Below, piece by piece: positions 1-6,027 of a stretch of 6,249 nt of DNA. Both the position numbers and the translations under genes were made by a program. Position 1 is the first letter of the stretch. Each line of letters opens with the position of its first letter. The notes beneath the pieces were generated by a model. The model was not told where the DNA came from and searched no databases. It saw only the letters and a list, made by a program, of their open reading frames with translations. Source of the stretch: Atribacterota bacterium (GTDB taxonomy: Bacteria > Atribacterota > Phoenicimicrobiia > Phoenicimicrobiales > Phoenicimicrobiaceae). The DNA is taken from assembly GCA_030599445.1 (NCBI GenBank), contig JAUVOA010000095.1, forward strand, positions 1 to 6,249. Reading direction: 5' to 3'.

Positions 1-82
1 CTTTTTCTATTTCATTAAATTCTAATTTAGCTAATTTAGCCACATACTCTACTTCTTTTTTAGTAATTGTTTTTTCAGTCAT
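1..82 (-). CDS. gatC: GatC, Asp-tRNA(Asn)/Glu-tRNA(Gln) amidotransferase subunit C (N-terminal part, cut by window edge)
   Basis: GatC is the small subunit of the GatCAB complex, which converts misacylated Glu-tRNA(Gln) or Asp-tRNA(Asn) to the amidated form in the cytoplasm; it holds GatA and GatB together. Only the first 27 residues are inside the window. They begin MTEKTITKKEVEYVAKLAKL and continue with EFNEIEK, the typical opening of the family (a lysine/glutamate-rich lead, then E-V-x-x-V-A-K-L-A-x-L-x). The ATG at 82-80 is preceded by an AAGGAG ribosome site (complement of 91-96) with 8 nt spacing, so the start is secure. It lies 387 nt downstream of the ligA stop on the same strand, separated by repeats; a perfect TATAAT hexamer (complement of 115-120) lies just upstream. 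gatA and gatB would be expected beyond the left edge. Identification rests on a short fragment but the match is good. Confidence 0.82.
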   Translation of the reverse strand, partial: MTEKTITKKEVEYVAKLAKLEFNEIEK

Positions 83-114
83 AATATCTTCTCCTTGTTG
101 AAATATTATTTCGT

Positions 115-120
115 ATTATA
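115..120 (-). promoter_or_regulatory. Possible -10 hexamer for gatC
   Basis: On the minus strand this reads TATAAT, about 33 nt upstream of the gatC ATG, leaving a short leader that contains the AAGGAG site. No convincing -35 box is seen at 16-18 nt spacing (the hexamer at 17 nt is GCTAAA). It straddles the edge of the heptad array, so it may be a chance product of that repeat. Confidence 0.25.
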
Positions 121-216
121 GCGGGTAGCTCTTAGTGTTTAGCGAGCAGTATTTATAGCGAAAAGCTAAAAGCGCAAAGCGCAAAATCAAAGCTCAAAAC
201 TTAAAATTAAAGAACT
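119..216 (+). repeat. Degenerate heptad-periodic array A
   Basis: From 119 the sequence parses without a phase break into fourteen 7-nt units. The first ones are of the TAGCGGG, TAGCTCT, TAGCGAG type; they drift through AAAAGCT, AAAAGCG and CAAAGCG to A-rich units such as AAAACTT and AAAATTA. Individual units differ but the 7-nt phase is kept. The right boundary is fuzzy because the last units merge into AT-rich sequence. In inverted orientation it resembles the array at 384-481. No protein reading was recognised in it. Confidence 0.6.
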
Positions 217-251
217 GTTTTTTAACTATTCTCTTAAATTTATTAATAAAA

Positions 252-296
252 TTATATATTGGCTTAGTCTGCTAATAGGCGTTAAGGAATATATAA
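252..296. repeat. Perfect 9-bp AT inverted repeat enclosing a possible stem-loop
   Basis: TTATATATT at 252-260 is the exact reverse complement of AATATATAA at 288-296. Inside, CTTA at 263-266 can pair with TAAG at 283-286, and GC at 271-272 with GC at 279-280, giving an interrupted hairpin. It lies roughly centrally between the two inverted heptad arrays. No T-run follows on either strand, so it is not a canonical terminator. The rest of 217-383 is AT-rich with nothing recognisable. Confidence 0.4.
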
Positions 297-383
297 CAAT
301 AAAATATAATATATTTTAAATAAAAATAAGTAAGTAGTAAAAAAATTAAGTTCAATTACATAAACTCTCAAGGGCAAAAAAGG

Positions 384-481
384 TTTTGAATTTTGAATTA
401 TGGTTTTTCGCTCTACGTTTTAAGTTTTTAACTTTTATGATTTTTCCTCTACGCTAAACGCTGTACGCTCTACGCTATACC
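384..481 (-). repeat. Degenerate heptad-periodic array B, overlapping the ligA 3' end
   Basis: From 384 the sequence divides into fourteen consecutive 7-nt units with no slip: TTTTGAA twice, then TTATGGT, TTTTCGC and T-rich units, then CTCTACG, CTAAACG, CTGTACG, CTCTACG and CTATACC. Read on the minus strand it runs from AGCGTAG-type units at the ligA end to A-rich units, the same GC-to-A-rich progression as array A at 119-216 on the plus strand. The last 12 nt of ligA, including its stop codon at 470-472, are inside the array. Confidence 0.65.
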
Positions 482-2503
482 TGCTATTTTTTTAAACTCT
501 TCCTCATTAATTATAGGCACGCCTAATTTTTGGGCTTTTTGGTATTTGGATCCCGGGTCTTCACCGACAACAACATAATCTGTTTTTTTACTTACACTGC
601 TGGTAACTCGGCCTCCTAATTTACTAATTATTTCTATAGCCTGGGTACGGGTAAAATCCTTTAAAATACCGGTTAAGACGAATTGCTTTCCAGCTAATAT
701 CTGAACTTCTTTTTCTTCTCTTGTTTTTTCTTTTTCTTGACCAAAATTCAAACCAGCACTTCTTAATCTTTTAATAATAGCAAAATTTTCCTTTTCCTTA
801 AAGAAAAGAATTATACTTTCTGCAATCTTGGGACCAATTTCATTAATCTCTATCAATTCTTCCAAGCTGGCCTTTTTAAATTTATCTAAAGTGGGGTAGT
901 ATCTGGTAATCACTTCTGAGGTATGAACTCCCACATAACGTATCCCCAAACCATAAATTAAGTTAACCAAAGATTTTTTCTTACTTTTTTCAATAGCATC
1001 TAATAAATTATCTGCAGATTTCTCCGCCATCCGTTCGAGAGAGATTAAATTATCTCTTTTTAGAAAATACAAATCCGTAATATCTTTAATTTGACCTTTA
1101 TTTGCTAATTGGTCAATTATGGCAGGGCCTAATCCCTCAATATCCATAGCATTTCGAGAGGCAAAATGCTTGATTCTTTCCTTTATTTGGGCTGGACATG
1201 TAAGACTATTACATCGGGAAGCTACTTCACCTTCCGGCCTGAAAACTTTTGCCCCGCATACCGGGCATTGAGTAGGCATAACAAATTCCGTCTCCTTGCC
1301 AGCCCTCTTTTCTTTTATTACTTTTACTACTTCCGGAATAACTTCTCCGGCTTTTTGAATTAAGACAATATCTCCAATTCGAACATCTTTTCTCTTAATT
1401 TCATCTTCATTATGCAGAGTTGCTCTCTGCACCACTGAACCGGATATCCTAACCGGACCAAGTACAGCCACCGGGGTGAGCGCTCCCGTTCTCCCCACCT
1501 GAACGATAATATCCTGAACTTTTGTGGTCACCTGTTGGGCAGGAAACTTATATGCAATAGCCCAGCGGGGACTCCGAGTAGTTGACCCTAATTCTTCTCT
1601 TATCCTTGAGGAATTAACCTTGATTACCATCCCGTCAATTTCGTAATCCAATTCTTCTTTTTTTTCTATCCACTCCTGACAATAATTTATAGTTACCTCT
1701 ATATCCCGACAGATTTTGATATGGGGATTTACTTTAAATCCAATCTTTTTTAAATAATTTAAAACTTCCATATGGGTATTGAAGTTGTTTCCCTCAGGAA
1801 AAGTTGCTCTATAAATAAAAGTATCTAAATGTCTTTGAGCGGTGATTCGAGGGTCAAGCTGCCTTACTGAACCAGCTGCTGCATTTCGCGGATTTGCAAA
1901 TAGACTCTCTTCTCTTTTTGTTCTCTCTTTATTTAACTTTTTAAAATCACTCTTCTTCATATAAACTTCCCCGTATACCTCGATACGAGGAGGTATATTT
2001 TCACCGAACAATTTTAAGGGAATAGTTTTAATAGTTCTAAGATTAGAAGTTATTTCTTCTCCGTTTACCCCATTTCCTCGAGTTGCTCCTCTTGTAAAGA
2101 TACCGTTTTCGTAAACTAAAGCAACAGCTAATCCATCAATCTTTAGCTCTACTACATATTCTAATTTCTTCTGAGGAATTAGTTTTTTTACCCTCTGGTT
2201 AAAGGCTCGTAGTTCTTCAGTCGAAAAAGCATTCGTCAGGCTTAGCATAGGAGCAATATGCTTTACTGTGGTAAATTCCGAAACTGGCTCTATTCCCACT
2301 CTCTGAGTGGGAGAAGAAGGGGCAATATATCGAGGGTACTTTTTTTCTAATTCTATTAAATCCCTCATTAATCGATCGTATTCAGCATCTGAAACAGTTA
2401 GATCATCTAAAACATAATATCTATAATTATGGTATCTAATCTTCTCTCTTAGTCCCTCTATTTTTTTTATAATATCATTATGATTATCAGGATTATGAAC
2501 CAT
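470..2503 (-). CDS. ligA: NAD+-dependent DNA ligase LigA
   Basis: LigA seals 3'-OH/5'-phosphate nicks during replication and repair, using NAD+ as AMP donor; it is essential in most bacteria. The 677-residue length is normal for the family. Domains in order: Ia NMN-binding region at about 10-75 (H25, Y29, Y30, D39, Y42, D43 in the YYV...SDAEYD motif); nucleotidyl-transferase core with K121 of KIDG as the adenylated lysine, the FANPRNAAAG motif at 202-211 and IDGMVIKVN at 289-297; OB fold at about 325-405 (VGRTGALTPVAVLGPV, then KAGEVIPEVV with K384); a four-cysteine zinc finger C413, C416, C431, C436; helix-hairpin-helix repeats at about 450-585; C-terminal BRCT domain at about 600-675. The ATG follows GAGG after about 7 nt. 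Two family positions look unusual: N144 in TRGNG (usually TRGDG) and Y177 in EVYGEV (usually EVRGEV). The last three residues (Gly-Ile-Ala) and the stop are encoded by heptad repeat. A complete, probably functional ligase. Confidence 0.97.
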   Translation of the reverse strand: MVHNPDNHNDIIKKIEGLREKIRYHNYRYYVLDDLTVSDAEYDRLMRDLIELEKKYPRYIAPSSPTQRVGIEPVSEFTTVKHIAPMLSLTNAFSTEELRAFNQRVKKLIPQKKLEYVVELKIDGLAVALVYENGIFTRGATRGNGVNGEEITSNLRTIKTIPLKLFGENIPPRIEVYGEVYMKKSDFKKLNKERTKREESLFANPRNAAAGSVRQLDPRITAQRHLDTFIYRATFPEGNNFNTHMEVLNYLKKIGFKVNPHIKICRDIEVTINYCQEWIEKKEELDYEIDGMVIKVNSSRIREELGSTTRSPRWAIAYKFPAQQVTTKVQDIIVQVGRTGALTPVAVLGPVRISGSVVQRATLHNEDEIKRKDVRIGDIVLIQKAGEVIPEVVKVIKEKRAGKETEFVMPTQCPVCGAKVFRPEGEVASRCNSLTCPAQIKERIKHFASRNAMDIEGLGPAIIDQLANKGQIKDITDLYFLKRDNLISLERMAEKSADNLLDAIEKSKKKSLVNLIYGLGIRYVGVHTSEVITRYYPTLDKFKKASLEELIEINEIGPKIAESIILFFKEKENFAIIKRLRSAGLNFGQEKEKTREEKEVQILAGKQFVLTGILKDFTRTQAIEIISKLGGRVTSSVSKKTDYVVVGEDPGSKYQKAQKLGVPIINEEEFKKIAGIA

Positions 2504-2560
2504 TTTTTTCCTCTAATTAACCTGTCAAGAACTGCTTTATAAGAAATTGTCTAGTATTAT

Positions 2561-2589
2561 ATTATAATACAATTAAGTATATACTAAAA
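2561..2589 (-). promoter_or_regulatory. Candidate sigma-A-type promoter for ligA
   Basis: On the minus strand a perfect TATAAT (complement of 2561-2566) is preceded 17 nt upstream by TTTTAG (complement of 2584-2589), a poor -35 match. It would start transcription about 50 nt before the ligA ATG. The region is very AT-rich and a second overlapping TATAAT exists (complement of 2556-2561), so chance is possible. Confidence 0.35.
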
Positions 2590-2610
2590 GTTTATTAAAA
2601 CACAATCATG

Positions 2611-2638
2611 TTATTCGCATTGCGTATCGCGTAAAGAG
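2611..2638. repeat. Short heptad-periodic stretch C between ABC gene and ligA
   Basis: Four 7-nt units in phase: TTATTCG, CATTGCG, TATCGCG, TAAAGAG. The CG dinucleotide recurs every 7 nt. TATCGCG is identical to units found at 5692-5698 and 5834-5840, which links this short block to the arrays after the parvulin gene. Confidence 0.45.
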
Positions 2639-2729
2639 AAAGAAAAGATTCAGAAACAAAATAGGATAGAAAAAAACAAGAGTGACTACTATTCTTTTCT
2701 TTATCTTATTACTCCACTAATTTAAAGTT

Positions 2730-2757
2730 ATAGATTTTTTAATGAATAACAATCTAT
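2730..2757 (-). terminator. Weak hairpin downstream of the ABC exporter
   Basis: ATAGATT at 2730-2736 pairs with AATCTAT at 2751-2757 around a 14-nt loop, starting 11 nt past the exporter stop codon. The stem is 7 bp and mostly A/T, and no clear U-tract follows on the minus strand. It may be a weak terminator or a 3'-end stabilising stem, or have no function. Confidence 0.25.
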
Positions 2758-2768
2758 GCTTTTATTTA

Positions 2769-4505
2769 TCATTCTATTTCATCCGGTATGAAACCTCTGA
2801 ATTGAGCATTGTAAAGCTTGGTATATAATCCATCCTTGGCAATAAGCTCATCATGATTACCCTTCTCTTTAATTCCTTCATCGGTTAAAACCACTATCTG
2901 GTTAGCATTTTTAATAGTAGAAAGCCTGTGGGCAATTACCAGTACCGTTCTGCCAACGGTTAACTTTTCCAAAGCCTGTTGTATTATAATTTCTGCTTCA
3001 CTATCTAAAGCTGAAGTAGCTTCATCAAGTATGAGGATAGCAGGATTTTTTAAAAACGCTCTGGCGAGAGATATCCTCTGTTTTTGACCTCCTGAAAGTT
3101 TTATCCCCTTTTCTCCTATATAAGTATCATACCCTTCGGGTAAACTCATAATAAAATCATGAATATTAGCATTTTTTGCCGCTTCTACTACTTCTACATC
3201 TTCTGAGTTGGGTTTTCCATATAATATATTTTCCTTTATTGTCCCGGTAAACAAAAATATATCCTGTTGAACCAAACCAATCTTCTCCCTTAGAGATTTT
3301 ATTTTTATATCTTTTATATTAATACCGTCAACTAATATTTCGCCATCATTAACCTCATAAAATCTGGGGATTAACTGGCAAAGAGTAGTTTTCCCACCAC
3401 CAGACGGACCTACTAATGCCATTGTTTCTCCCGGCATTATGGTAAGATTTATATTTGATAAAACAAATTTTTTTTCGCTATACTTAAAAGCAACATTTTT
3501 GAACTCAATTTTCCCCTTTATTTCTTTTAAAGTAACAGCATCTTCTTTGTCTACTATAGAAGGCTTCACTTTCATAATTTCCACAAATCGTTCAAAGCCA
3601 GTCATACCATCTTGAAATTGCTGGGTGAAGTTGGTGAGTTTTCTAATAGGTTGGAGAAAGAAATTTATATACAAAAGATAGGCAACTAAATCCCCGATAT
3701 TTATATATCCCCGGTATACAAAAAATCCACCAACGCTTAGGGTGATAATGTTTAAGATATTTGATAAAAAGAATATCCCAGCAAAAAACTCTGCCATTAC
3801 TTTGTAAGCAAACTCCCTCGAACTATTAAATTCTCTATTGCCCTCGTTAAATTTTTCAATTTCATATTCTTCATTGGTAAATGATTTTGCAACCCGTATG
3901 CCAGATATACTGTTTTCTAATTGTGCGTTAACATTGGCTATTCTTTTTCGGACTGATCTAAAAGCACTCGTCATTTTCTTCCTTTTTAAAATTGCATACC
4001 AGATTAGCAAAGGTAAAAAACTATATATAATTAAAGTAAGTCTCCATTCTATAGTGGTAAGTATAATAAATGAACCAATAAGCATTATTAGGGATAGGAA
4101 TAAATCTTCCGGTCCATGATGGGCTAATTCAGATATCTCCCTAAGGTCGTTTACTATTCGAGACATTATATGCCCGGTTTTTATATTATCGAAATAATCA
4201 AAAGATAGAGTTTGTAAATGCTCAAAGAGGTCTCTTCTCATGTCCCGTTCCATTCTAGTTCCTACAATATGTCCCCAGTAATCTATAATATAATTTAAAA
4301 CTGCCCTAATTACAGCAAGCATTAACAGGGTTATAATAAATATATAAAATATTCTTAATTTACCGTTGGGTATAATATCATTAATAAATTGCCTGGTAAT
4401 CAAGGGGAAAACTAAATCAATAGCTGCTATTAGAAAAGCACAACTCATATCCAATGCAAATAGTTTCCAGTATGGCTTATAATAAGATATAAATTTTTTT
4501 AACAT
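2769..4505 (-). CDS. ABC exporter half-transporter (MsbA/LmrA/BmrA-like, TMD-NBD fusion)
   Basis: A 578-residue ATP-driven efflux or flippase half-transporter of the ABCB type in the cytoplasmic membrane. The N-terminal membrane domain (about 1-310) has hydrophobic segments near 15-35, 52-75, 135-152, 154-172, 240-262 and 268-285, the usual six helices. The nucleotide-binding domain (about 332-570) is complete: A-loop Y342, Walker A GPSGGGKTT at 366-374, Q-loop glutamine at 413/414, signature LSGGQ at 470-474, Walker B ILILDE at 490-495 with catalytic E495, SALD D-loop at 498-501, and H-loop H526. No second half-transporter is adjacent, so a homodimer is inferred. The substrate (lipid, drug or peptide) cannot be read from sequence. 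The ATG at 4505 follows AAGGA at about 6-7 nt. The gene is divergent from the parvulin gene, and its upstream region has the same 16-nt promoter-like stretch as that gene's. Confidence 0.95.
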   Translation of the reverse strand: MLKKFISYYKPYWKLFALDMSCAFLIAAIDLVFPLITRQFINDIIPNGKLRIFYIFIITLLMLAVIRAVLNYIIDYWGHIVGTRMERDMRRDLFEHLQTLSFDYFDNIKTGHIMSRIVNDLREISELAHHGPEDLFLSLIMLIGSFIILTTIEWRLTLIIYSFLPLLIWYAILKRKKMTSAFRSVRKRIANVNAQLENSISGIRVAKSFTNEEYEIEKFNEGNREFNSSREFAYKVMAEFFAGIFFLSNILNIITLSVGGFFVYRGYINIGDLVAYLLYINFFLQPIRKLTNFTQQFQDGMTGFERFVEIMKVKPSIVDKEDAVTLKEIKGKIEFKNVAFKYSEKKFVLSNINLTIMPGETMALVGPSGGGKTTLCQLIPRFYEVNDGEILVDGINIKDIKIKSLREKIGLVQQDIFLFTGTIKENILYGKPNSEDVEVVEAAKNANIHDFIMSLPEGYDTYIGEKGIKLSGGQKQRISLARAFLKNPAILILDEATSALDSEAEIIIQQALEKLTVGRTVLVIAHRLSTIKNANQIVVLTDEGIKEKGNHDELIAKDGLYTKLYNAQFRGFIPDEIE

Positions 4506-4572
4506 TCTTGTTCCTTTTTTCTTATTTCAATCTTTCCAGCCTTATTTTTTAATGTTTTTACTATTTAACTTA

Positions 4573-4604
4573 TAAAGTTTATCATTTTAAAAAAGGTTTT
4601 TCAA
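4573..4604 (-). promoter_or_regulatory. Candidate promoter of the ABC exporter
   Basis: On the minus strand, TTGAAA (complement of 4599-4604; 5/6 to TTGACA) is followed after 17 nt by TAAACT (complement of 4576-4581) carrying an extended -10 TGA. It would give a leader of about 65 nt. The 16 nt at 4573-4588 recur exactly, in the same orientation relative to the gene, before the divergent parvulin gene at 4724-4739. Confidence 0.5.
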
Positions 4605-4619
4605 ATGCAACGGCCTTTC

Positions 4620-4654
4620 TCTATAGTATCGAGTATATAGTATCGAGTATCGAG
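4620..4654. repeat. Heptad-periodic array D in the divergent promoter region
   Basis: Five in-phase 7-nt units: TCTATAG, TATCGAG, TATATAG, TATCGAG, TATCGAG. The TATCGAG unit is the same as in the arrays at 5685-5712 and 5827-5840. It lies between the two predicted divergent promoters without overlapping either. Confidence 0.6.
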
Positions 4655-4707
4655 TTAAGAAAGAGAAATAAAAGATAGAAAAAAGTTTGACAAGAAAGAA
4701 GTTTACC

Positions 4708-4736
4708 TTTACTTTGATTTTAAAAAATGATAAACT
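4708..4736 (+). promoter_or_regulatory. Candidate promoter of the parvulin-family gene
   Basis: TTTACT at 4708-4713 lies 17 nt before TAAACT at 4731-4736, which is preceded by TGA (extended -10). The core 4724-4739 duplicates the exporter promoter exactly. An alternative is TTGACA at 4687-4692 with TACTTT at 4710-4715 (17 nt), which has the better -35 but a poor -10. AAGTTTA at 4699-4705 and TAAACTT at 4731-4737 form an inverted repeat over this region, a possible operator. Confidence 0.45.
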
Positions 4737-4772
4737 TTAATTTACATGCTACAATTCAAATATATATATTTT

Positions 4773-4780
4773 GGAAGGAG
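4773..4780 (+). promoter_or_regulatory. Ribosome binding site that fixes the parvulin gene start
   Basis: GGAAGGAG ends 7 nt before the ATG at 4788. An in-frame ATG at 4746 would add 14 residues but has no ribosome site, and would put the predicted signal peptide away from the N-terminus; 4788 is therefore chosen. Confidence 0.85.
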
Positions 4781-4787
4781 TTTTTTA

Positions 4788-5684
4788 ATGAGTAAATCTA
4801 TAAACATTTATAGAACTGCAGCTATTTTAACTTTATGCCTCCTAGTTTTTTTTATTTTTAATCCCTTTTCTATTTTAGCCGATGAAGGGACATCTACTAC
4901 CGAAACAAATCCAGAAGATGTTGAAACTATTTTACCTCCTGAGACGATATTAGCTTCTTTTGGGGATCAAACTATTACACTGGGTGAATTCAATCAATTA
5001 TGGGAAGAGGTTCCGGAAGATTACAAACTACAGCTTGATAAAAGCATGATGCTCGACCAGATGATATCAGAAAAACTGCTAATTCAAGAAGCAAAAAATA
5101 TGGGCTTAGAAGAAGATAATGATGTATTAGATCAGATTAAAAAAATGGTCGAACAAATATTAGTTCAGGTCTTAATAGAAAGAGAAATATTAGACAAGAC
5201 AAAGGTTAATGATGAAGAAGTTTCAGAATACTATGAACAAAATAAGGATAGCTTCACTGAAAAAGAACAAGTCTACCTGTATAATATTTTATTTGAGACT
5301 GAGGAAGAGGCTCAAGATATTCTAGAACAATTAAAGGCAGGAGGAGATTTTAGCGAAATTGCCAAAGAAAAATCTACCGGCCCAAGTGCTACCCAAGGTG
5401 GAGATTTGGGATACTTGACCAAAGGTACAATAATCCCAGAAATTGAAGAGGTAGTCTTCGCCTTAGAATTAGAAGAATTAAGCGAAGTAATTAAGACTGA
5501 TTTCGGTTTCCATATTTTAAAAATTACTGAGAAAAAACCAGAAACCGTTAAAACTCTTGAAGAGGTTAAAGAGGACATTATTCAGACCTTGCTGCCTGAT
5601 AAACAAAAAGAAGCTTTTGAAAATCTCTTAGAAGAACTAAAGAATAAAGTCGAAATCGAAATTAATGAAGAAGCATTAAGATAG
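4788..5684 (+). CDS. Secreted SurA/PrsA-like protein with parvulin-type (PpiC) peptidyl-prolyl isomerase domain
   Basis: A 298-residue exported folding factor, likely acting outside the cytoplasmic membrane on newly secreted proteins. Residues 1-31 look like a type I signal peptide: K3 and R9, then a hydrophobic run from A11 to L30, with cleavage likely after A31. No lipobox is seen (C17 is inside the hydrophobic core without a proper context), unlike lipoprotein PrsA. Residues about 52-158 form the helical SurA-N-like chaperone part. The parvulin domain covers about 160-249, with the GGDLGYL motif at 204-210, VVFAL at 222-226 and GFHILKI at 240-246. The first parvulin histidine is replaced: YNILFE at 165-170 has N166 where the family has HIL. 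H242 is kept. Prolyl isomerisation may therefore be weak while chaperoning persists (inference). The C-terminal helix 256-298 is very acidic. The stop codon lies in a 24-nt direct repeat. It is transcribed alone, divergent from the exporter and convergent with pcrA. Confidence 0.9.
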   Translation: MSKSINIYRTAAILTLCLLVFFIFNPFSILADEGTSTTETNPEDVETILPPETILASFGDQTITLGEFNQLWEEVPEDYKLQLDKSMMLDQMISEKLLIQEAKNMGLEEDNDVLDQIKKMVEQILVQVLIEREILDKTKVNDEEVSEYYEQNKDSFTEKEQVYLYNILFETEEEAQDILEQLKAGGDFSEIAKEKSTGPSATQGGDLGYLTKGTIIPEIEEVVFALELEELSEVIKTDFGFHILKITEKKPETVKTLEEVKEDIIQTLLPDKQKEAFENLLEELKNKVEIEINEEALR

Positions 5685-5701
5685 TATCGAGTATCGCGTA
5701 T
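5678..5701 (+). repeat. 24-nt direct repeat, copy 1 (covers the stop codon of the parvulin gene)
   Basis: Identical over 24 nt to 5820-5843. It begins with AAGATAG, containing the last sense codon (Arg298) and the TAG stop at 5682-5684, then runs into TATCGAG and TATCGCG heptads. In this copy the heptads continue for two more units to 5712. Confidence 0.85.
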
Positions 5702-5712
5702 CGAGTATCGCG
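5685..5712 (+). repeat. Heptad-periodic array E directly after the parvulin stop codon
   Basis: Four perfect in-phase units alternating TATCGAG, TATCGCG, TATCGAG, TATCGCG, beginning at the first base after the TAG stop. This is the cleanest array in the window and defines the 14-nt higher-order pair. Confidence 0.85.
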
Positions 5713-5765
5713 TGAATAAAAAACAAGATTGTAATCTAATTCGTAACTAGAATTTGGCTAGGCAA

Positions 5766-5797
5766 TTAGCTGGTTACTTTGTTAGCTGGTTAAGAAA
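5766..5797 (+). repeat. Octad repeat (TTAGCTGG type)
   Basis: Two identical 11-nt segments, TTAGCTGGTTA at 5766-5776 and 5782-5792, are spaced 16 nt apart. The stretch parses as 8-nt units TTAGCTGG, TTACTTTG, TTAGCTGG, TTAAGAAA. The different period sets it apart from the heptad arrays. It sits between the two copies of the 24-nt direct repeat. Confidence 0.5.
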
Positions 5798-5819
5798 TAG
5801 AATAAAGAAGCCAGAAAAA

Positions 5820-5843
5820 AAGATAGTATCGAGTATCGCGTAT
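5820..5843 (+). repeat. 24-nt direct repeat, copy 2
   Basis: Exact second copy of 5678-5701, offset by 142 nt, including the AAGATAG lead and one TATCGAG/TATCGCG pair. It ends shortly before the terminator hairpin. Two copies with one 118-nt interval do not make a CRISPR array. Confidence 0.85.
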
Positions 5844-5860
5844 TAGAACCGATAGTACAA

Positions 5861-5889
5861 CGGGGTGGATTTATCCACCCCGTTTTTTT
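5861..5889 (+). terminator. Strong rho-independent terminator of the parvulin gene
   Basis: CGGGGTGGAT at 5861-5870 and ATCCACCCCG at 5873-5882 form a perfect 10-bp GC-rich stem with a minimal 2-nt spacer (the real loop will open the A-T pairs), followed by seven T at 5883-5889. The T-run is on the plus strand only, so it serves the plus-strand gene, about 180 nt past its stop. It also shields the convergent pcrA gene from antisense transcription. Confidence 0.92.
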
Positions 5890-5968
5890 AAGAATCATAC
5901 ATTGGATATTGAGTTAAACATACTATGTCCCCACAAAAAATCACAAACAGGGATAATTAAATAAAAAA

Positions 5969-6000
5969 GATGGATTCCCGCTTCCGGGGGAATGACAGAA
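5969..6000. repeat. Dispersed palindromic repeat (GGATTCCCGC...GGGAATGAC type)
   Basis: ATTCCC at 5974-5979 pairs with GGGAAT at 5988-5993 around an 8-nt loop, followed by GACAG. This resembles a short palindromic repeat family seen in intergenic DNA of many unrelated bacteria, typically with a fuller CCCGCTTTCGCGGG core; here the core is decayed. It lies between convergent genes, the usual place for such elements. Confidence 0.55.
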
Positions 6001-6027
6001 AGATTATCACTATATTCTTTCGTTTTG

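Noticed and set aside
252..296. tRNA or other known RNA gene
   Set aside because: The stem is A/T only and the inner part lacks the T-loop motif, anticodon arm and CCA-like end.
1166..1363. 65-codon plus-strand reading frame
   Set aside because: It lies wholly antisense within ligA across the zinc-finger region, has no ribosome site and resembles no protein; a shadow frame.
2639..2700. AGAAAAG...CTTTTCT inverted repeat as a terminator
   Set aside because: Purine-rich low-complexity DNA with imperfect pairing and a long loop; no T-run placement that fits either strand.
3838..4119. 93-codon plus-strand reading frame
   Set aside because: Antisense to the exporter membrane domain; its hydrophobic look comes from the complementary strand of membrane-helix codons.
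4746..4787. Upstream ATG giving a 312-residue parvulin protein
   Set aside because: No ribosome site before it, and the extra 14 residues would precede a normal signal peptide; GGAAGGAG points to 4788.
5312..5578. 88-codon minus-strand reading frame
   Set aside because: Antisense within the parvulin domain, no ribosome site, serine/lysine-rich shadow composition.
5678..5843. CRISPR array
   Set aside because: Only two copies with a 118-nt interval, the repeat core is itself heptad-periodic, and there are no cas genes.
5861..5889. Terminator for pcrA on the minus strand
   Set aside because: The stem is symmetric, but the T-run is only on the plus strand; on the minus strand the stem is followed by TTGTACTATC.
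5899..5925. Another heptad array (ATTGGAT, ATTGAGT, TAAACAT)
   Set aside because: Only two or three loosely similar units; too short to separate from chance.
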